Source: Armigeres subalbatus
Lineage: Eukaryota > Arthropoda > Insecta > Diptera > Culicidae
Direction: 5' to 3'
NCBI RefSeq assembly: GCF_024139115.2
Contig: NC_085139.1
Coordinates: 142,127,271 to 142,191,270, forward strand
DNA: 64,000 bases
Under the pieces are notes generated by a model. The model made no database searches. It saw only the letters and a program-made list of their open reading frames with translations, and was not told the DNA's origin. How positions within the stretch are numbered: the first letter of the stretch is position 1; each line of letters starts with the position of its first letter. Of this stretch, positions 59,781 through 64,000 are shown in pieces. Position numbers and translations under genes: made by a program.

Positions 59781-60347
59781 AATGACAAAACTGCCCAGGC
59801 TACACTACCAACTATGTACGCAACCCTTAGCTGGCGGTCAGTTGCCATCGAAAGACCTGTGGAAGCGTGAGTATTGGAGCTTGTGAGTTATAAAACCAAA
59901 AAAATATCAAATCTGATGTCGCCTCACCATTTCGTAGTACTAGCAGATTGTTTAGATTTTGAGCTTTTGGAAACTAGTCTAGCAACTACAGACAGAAGGT
60001 CGTGGGCTCAATCCTTATTTGAAAAAAATGTGGCATAGATTATACATAACATTCCTTGGTGAATAGTCGATCTCTATCCTACCGAATTAACGAAATGTTA
60101 TATCGTGGGGATGCATAGGTACTGTCGGTCTCTAGTAGCAACAACAACTTCACACTAACATTCCTCTTTTTTTCCAACTGACTGACTGGCTCTATATTTT
60201 AGCGCTGCTGAAAAGTTTCCTTCCAGAAACCTTGAAACTTTCAAATCTCTGATTACCTTTGAATGATATTTGTTCGATCTAGAACAGTATTGATAATTAT
60301 AAAATTAGATCCTTTATATATTCATATGGTATGTTCTTATCAAAACC

Positions 60348-60409
60348 ATGGGTAGGACAATGCTTCGACTGCCCTACCCATGTATTTTCATGCGTAGGAC
60401 ATGTCCTAC
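60348..60409. repeat. Hairpin and palindrome built on GTAGGAC
   Basis: CATGGGTAGG (60348-60357) pairs with CCTACCCATG (60373-60382). Twelve bases further lies the perfect palindrome GTAGGACATGTCCTAC (60394-60409). It is probably the edge of a dispersed repeat. Confidence 0.6.
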
Positions 60410-62809
60410 TTGTCCCACCCACTCCCGGCGCCACTGCATCTCTTGCATTGAATGTTTTGACTGCTACCTTATTATGTACATGCTAAGCTTTCATACAGAT
60501 CATGCAAAGTTCTTATACGAAATTGTAGACAAATTTGGCATCCGATGCGATGGATGAATGACAACTGAAACAAATGGGCATGCAATTTTTCCCCTTGAGA
60601 ATATTCGACTGCCATATTTATTCCTCCACTTCTTGCAAACATTCGGAGCCTCAGCTAGACACTACATTGTCCTGCTCTTGTGCCATAAAATTTGATTTGA
60701 TGGTGCTTTCACTTGTTAAATCATTTTCCACTCTTAGCCCTCCCTTCGCAGTGGAACGATGCGATGTCTTTATCCTTGTTTTCCAGCGTATAAAGTGCCA
60801 CTCCTATGGTCGTTTGGTGGTAATGGCTCAATATCCCGCTGCCTCGCGAGGAAGTGCCCCAGAGTATCTATTACTTCAATTAGAGAGAGTTGGTTGGCAG
60901 ATAAGCACGATGCAAATTGAGCGCTTCGTGAGCTTTTCGCGAGCTTCAGCTATCACTCTGCGACGGTGGCAGTCTCCAGTCACTACCACGACTTTGGTGC
61001 ACACCAGCAACACAACCCAAGCGCAGGGTTGATTATCTCTAATGAACGGAAGAAAGACGATCTCGCCCCGGGAATTAACGGGCGACGACGCTGGTCGAGA
61101 AAGCGGAAACGAGTTAAACTGCTCAGTTATTAGCGAAAAATGGGTTGTTCAGAACGGGAAACTTTTTTGAGTGAGTGTTTCATGCGAAGACGACAGCAAC
61201 TGCTTTCCTAAAGTGGCCATCAAGGATTCGGATTTTGGAGAATTTGATTTGACTAATTATGTGATGTATTACTATAATTATAGTATAACCTGTTTCACAT
61301 CAATGAGATTCATGTGTAGATATATCTTAGAAAATCGATCATAATGTTTAAACTATGCAAACTAACAAGGCGCTACGCAGTATCTGTATGTCTCTCCGGT
61401 GTACAAAAAAAAACTAAATAAGCCACTTTTGTTTAATCCATGGACCAATGCAATGGATCAAAGAGCTCGATTGTCATATAAGCCATCCTCAAAAACCAAT
61501 GTGGTTGACAGAACAAATAAATAATAGCCACGATTGACGCGCCATATAATTAGCAACGAAATTTAATTAAATGCGTTACATGTTCAATGCAAGTGGCTTT
61601 CGATCCATGGTAAGAGACCCAATGTTTTCACGGAAATGCAATACACATTTATACGCTCTCACGTGCGCGGAAACCATTCTCAGTAATTAGTATGGGCATG
61701 GTAAATCTAAATCTTTTTATCGCTATCAATTATATCGCACAATAGGTATATAATGCCATTTGATGGGATTCATCAGTTAATACCCCGAAGTTGAAAATCA
61801 ATTGGGTTTGTGTAACGATAACCGAAGCCAATCAATAATGAATGGTGACAACATGCGTCGGTGTACACATCGCATTTGTACGGATTAAAAACCAAAATCG
61901 CTGGAATAGGAATTGACTTTTCAATTATGCATTGCGTATGCTGCAAAAAAGTTATAATTATCATACCACTCCAACAGCTATTTCAACGATCAAATGGGAA
62001 TCAATCCAACGTGCATTGGACGATTAATATGATAGCAATATTTAATTCGTCTGAATGTCAATTTACTCAAGAAAAATAACCGATCCACGCCAATTTTGGG
62101 AAAAACTTAAAATCAAAAAAGTCATGTCGTTACAAACATTGCATGTGTAAACGGAAAACTGCCCTCACATTGGTTTAAACGCATTTTGGAGGGAAATGTT
62201 TATTGGCAAATGAGTGAAACGATGCGATTTGGCATGAAAAGCTCAACAGTGATGCATTTCTTCTAATTCGCAAACGAGTTCGCTCGCGCGGGAGGGTACG
62301 ATTATTTAGATTTGTGAATGATTTTACCAACACTGATCGCGTGAAAACATTAACCTTTAAGGCCCAAAAAAAGTCCCGCGTAAGTATTATTTTGGTGACC
62401 AAATCCCATTGCTATACGTATTCGACGAAAATACTGTTCTGATTTAAGACATCTAGCGCCCACATTTATGACGATGTATTTGCTCCATTATGCGATTATG
62501 GTGCTCACGATAAGGAAATGTTTCTTTCTGCTGTGAAACTAGAGACGGGAATGCTGAGAAACAGCACCAGCTTAAGAAATTGTGAGCAGAATTATTGCCG
62601 GTGATTTTTCACATCGCTTCATTTGGTGTAACGACATTTGTCATCATGAAGCTGTAATTCTCCAGAGGATAATGCCTTTAGCGAGAACCCATACAGGAAA
62701 ATGGCTTCAATGATTTTCATCCAATACAAAACGAGTTACAGCAAGTTATTGGCTCATTGTTTGTAACAAACAATGCAGCAACTGGAATAGCATTTTGACA
62801 TTTGTTATG

Positions 62810-62995
62810 CTGCACACAGAAATTTATTTAACGGGCTCGGTAATCAAATTACCGATATCTCAACAGCTGAGCTCTCAGTAGTCAGCTCAGTAAAAAGTTC
62901 AACAATTTACCGAGTCCTCGGTTCACCATTCTCGATGACGAAATGTCAAATATTACCGAGGTCGTCAGTAATAATAACCGAGCACTCCATAAAAA
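62810..62995. repeat. Possible MITE end with CGGTAAT hairpin
   Basis: CACACAGAAATTTATTTA is followed by TCGGTAAT-CAA-ATTACCGA (62837-62855, a perfect 8-bp hairpin), then further ATTACCGAG words. One-sided: I found no matching inverted end in the window. Confidence 0.35.
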
Positions 62996-63112
62996 AATAC
63001 AAAGCGATTTGTAAAACAAAAAAAATGCGGAAGTTCTGTAATAAAAATTCGCGTTCCTTTTAGTAAGCTAAAAAATCAAAAGAATTGTTTAATGTAACAT
63101 TTTCATTTATTT

Positions 63113-63411
63113 CTTCTTCTTCTTCTTCTTCTTATTGGCATTACATCCCCACACTGGGACAAAGCCGCCTCGCAGCTTAGTGTTCATTAAGCACTTCCAC
63201 AGTTATTAACTGCGAGGTTTCTAAGCCAAGTTACCATTTTTGCATTCGTATATCATGAGGCTAACACGATGATACTTTTATGCCCAGGGAAGACGAGACA
63301 ATTTCCAATCCGAAAATTGCCTAGACCGGCACCGGGAATCGAACCCAGCCACCCTCAGCATGGTCTTGCTTTGTAGCCGCGCGTCTTACCGCACGGCTAA
63401 GGAGGGCCCCG
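63113..63411 (-). mobile_element. Feilai-type tRNA-derived SINE with 12-bp target duplication
   Basis: On the - strand from 63411, the sequence begins GGGGCCCTCCTTAGCCGTGC. It contains a box A-like TTAGCCGTGCGG and box B GGTTCGATTCCC for RNA polymerase III, and ends in a GAA-type tail (AAGAAGAAGAAG). A perfect duplication TTTCATTTATTT flanks it at 63101-63112 and 63412-63423. Length (299 bp), tRNA-like head and GAA tail fit the Feilai family of Aedes aegypti as I remember it. It has no protein; its mobilisation would depend on a LINE. Confidence 0.9.
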
Positions 63412-63423
63412 TTTCATTTATTT

Positions 63424-64000
63424 ATAAAACTCCAAATGCAGACGTAGCAGGAAGTTAGCTTTGCTGAGGTTTTGTTGCTTCGAACTCCACAAGTCCTTCG
63501 CCAGTTATTTTTTACAATTCCTGATCATAATACCTGGGGCCTCATTGTGCATCTCCTTTCGATAGCTCTTTCGTATGATAGTTTGTATGGTTTCTTCGTT
63601 TCGAGTCGAGATGCGCAATGCCACCCCTGGTTTTCAGTTCGTCTTCGAGTGATAAAACGGTCTACTTTTCCATACCAACGAATTGGGTGCTTTAATGAAC
63701 ATTATGCAACTCAAATGGGTTACATAAAAGCTAGCACTAGCACTCATTTGGGTGCTATAATGAAAAACCAACATCGGAACAGTAGTTACATGAACACATT
63801 TTGTTGAATTAGCTGGGAATAGTGTTCAAATGGTGTAGGGATAGAGTGCTAGTAATGGACCTCTTGACGACTGAAATTTACTTCAGTCGCTCCGCTAGAA
63901 CGAGCCTCTTGACAAATTACAGTTCTGCTGCACCAGATGACAAGCAACATGTATCAGCATCGAGGTTGGTACATAAAACTAGCCAAAACATTTATTTTTA
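63424..64000. other. Intergenic sequence, nothing recognised
   Basis: A 111-codon open frame (63472-63807, +) resembles nothing I know. A near repeat, ATTGGGTGCTTTAATGAA at 63681-63698 and TTTGGGTGCTATAATGAA near 63746-63763, is a small local duplication. Confidence 0.45.

Larger units (their letters stand above)
59781..63100. other. Intergenic sequence, no gene recognised
   Basis: The longest open frame is 152 codons (60574-61032, +) and resembles no family I know. Perfect hairpins occur at 60348-60382 and 60394-60409, and a CGGTAAT-rich repeat end occurs at 62810-62995. The remainder is AT-rich and carries nothing that I can support. Confidence 0.5.

Noticed and set aside
60574..61032. 152-codon open frame as a gene
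   Set aside because: No recognisable domain or codon signal. I left it as unassigned intergenic sequence.

Overview
This is a eukaryotic, repeat-dominated window with no host protein-coding gene that I can recognise. The repeat content points to a culicine mosquito, most likely Aedes. Evidence: a Feilai-type tRNA-derived SINE with a perfect target-site duplication near the right end, an RTE-clade (JAM1-like) non-LTR retrotransposon, BEL/Pao and Penelope-like remnants, and several short inverted-repeat elements of kinds I associate with Aedes. The organism call is an inference from repeats, not from a host gene.

Layout. 1-4894 is AT-rich non-coding DNA holding a hAT-like MITE, a TA-flanked MITE inside a larger degenerate inverted-repeat element, and two further inverted-repeat elements. 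4895-14677 is a tandem array of the 7-bp unit GAAGAAT (about 1,400 units), with a higher-order repeat of about 705 bp in its middle. 14678-23851 is a block of broken transposons: a Jockey-like gag (+), two Penelope-like element fragments facing away from each other (- then +), a 25-N gap, and a degenerate BEL/Pao element (-) running from its probable LTR to just before its reverse transcriptase. A 530-N gap (23852-24381) follows. 24382-43069 is a second, more homogeneous GAAGAAT array of about 18.7 kb in the same orientation.

43070-64000 is ordinary transposon-rich intergenic DNA. It holds a dispersed repeat bounded by 26-bp direct repeats next to a tRNA-derived SINE, a long nested hairpin at 47.55-47.66 kb, an unassigned GC-rich segment at 48.85-50.68 kb, a full-length but frame-broken RTE element with a 14-bp target duplication, two copies of a mosquito repeat, a LINE fragment, a 1.1-kb foldback element with TA duplication, and the Feilai SINE.

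The very long minus-strand open frames over the arrays (up to about 4,100 codons of HSSFFIL repeats) come from a stop-free 7-bp repeat and are not genes. The most interesting items are the higher-order structure and shared rare variants of the two arrays, the Penelope-like inverted pair with a possible hammerhead-ribozyme core, and the clean insertion footprints of several elements. I see no sign of a new multi-gene system.
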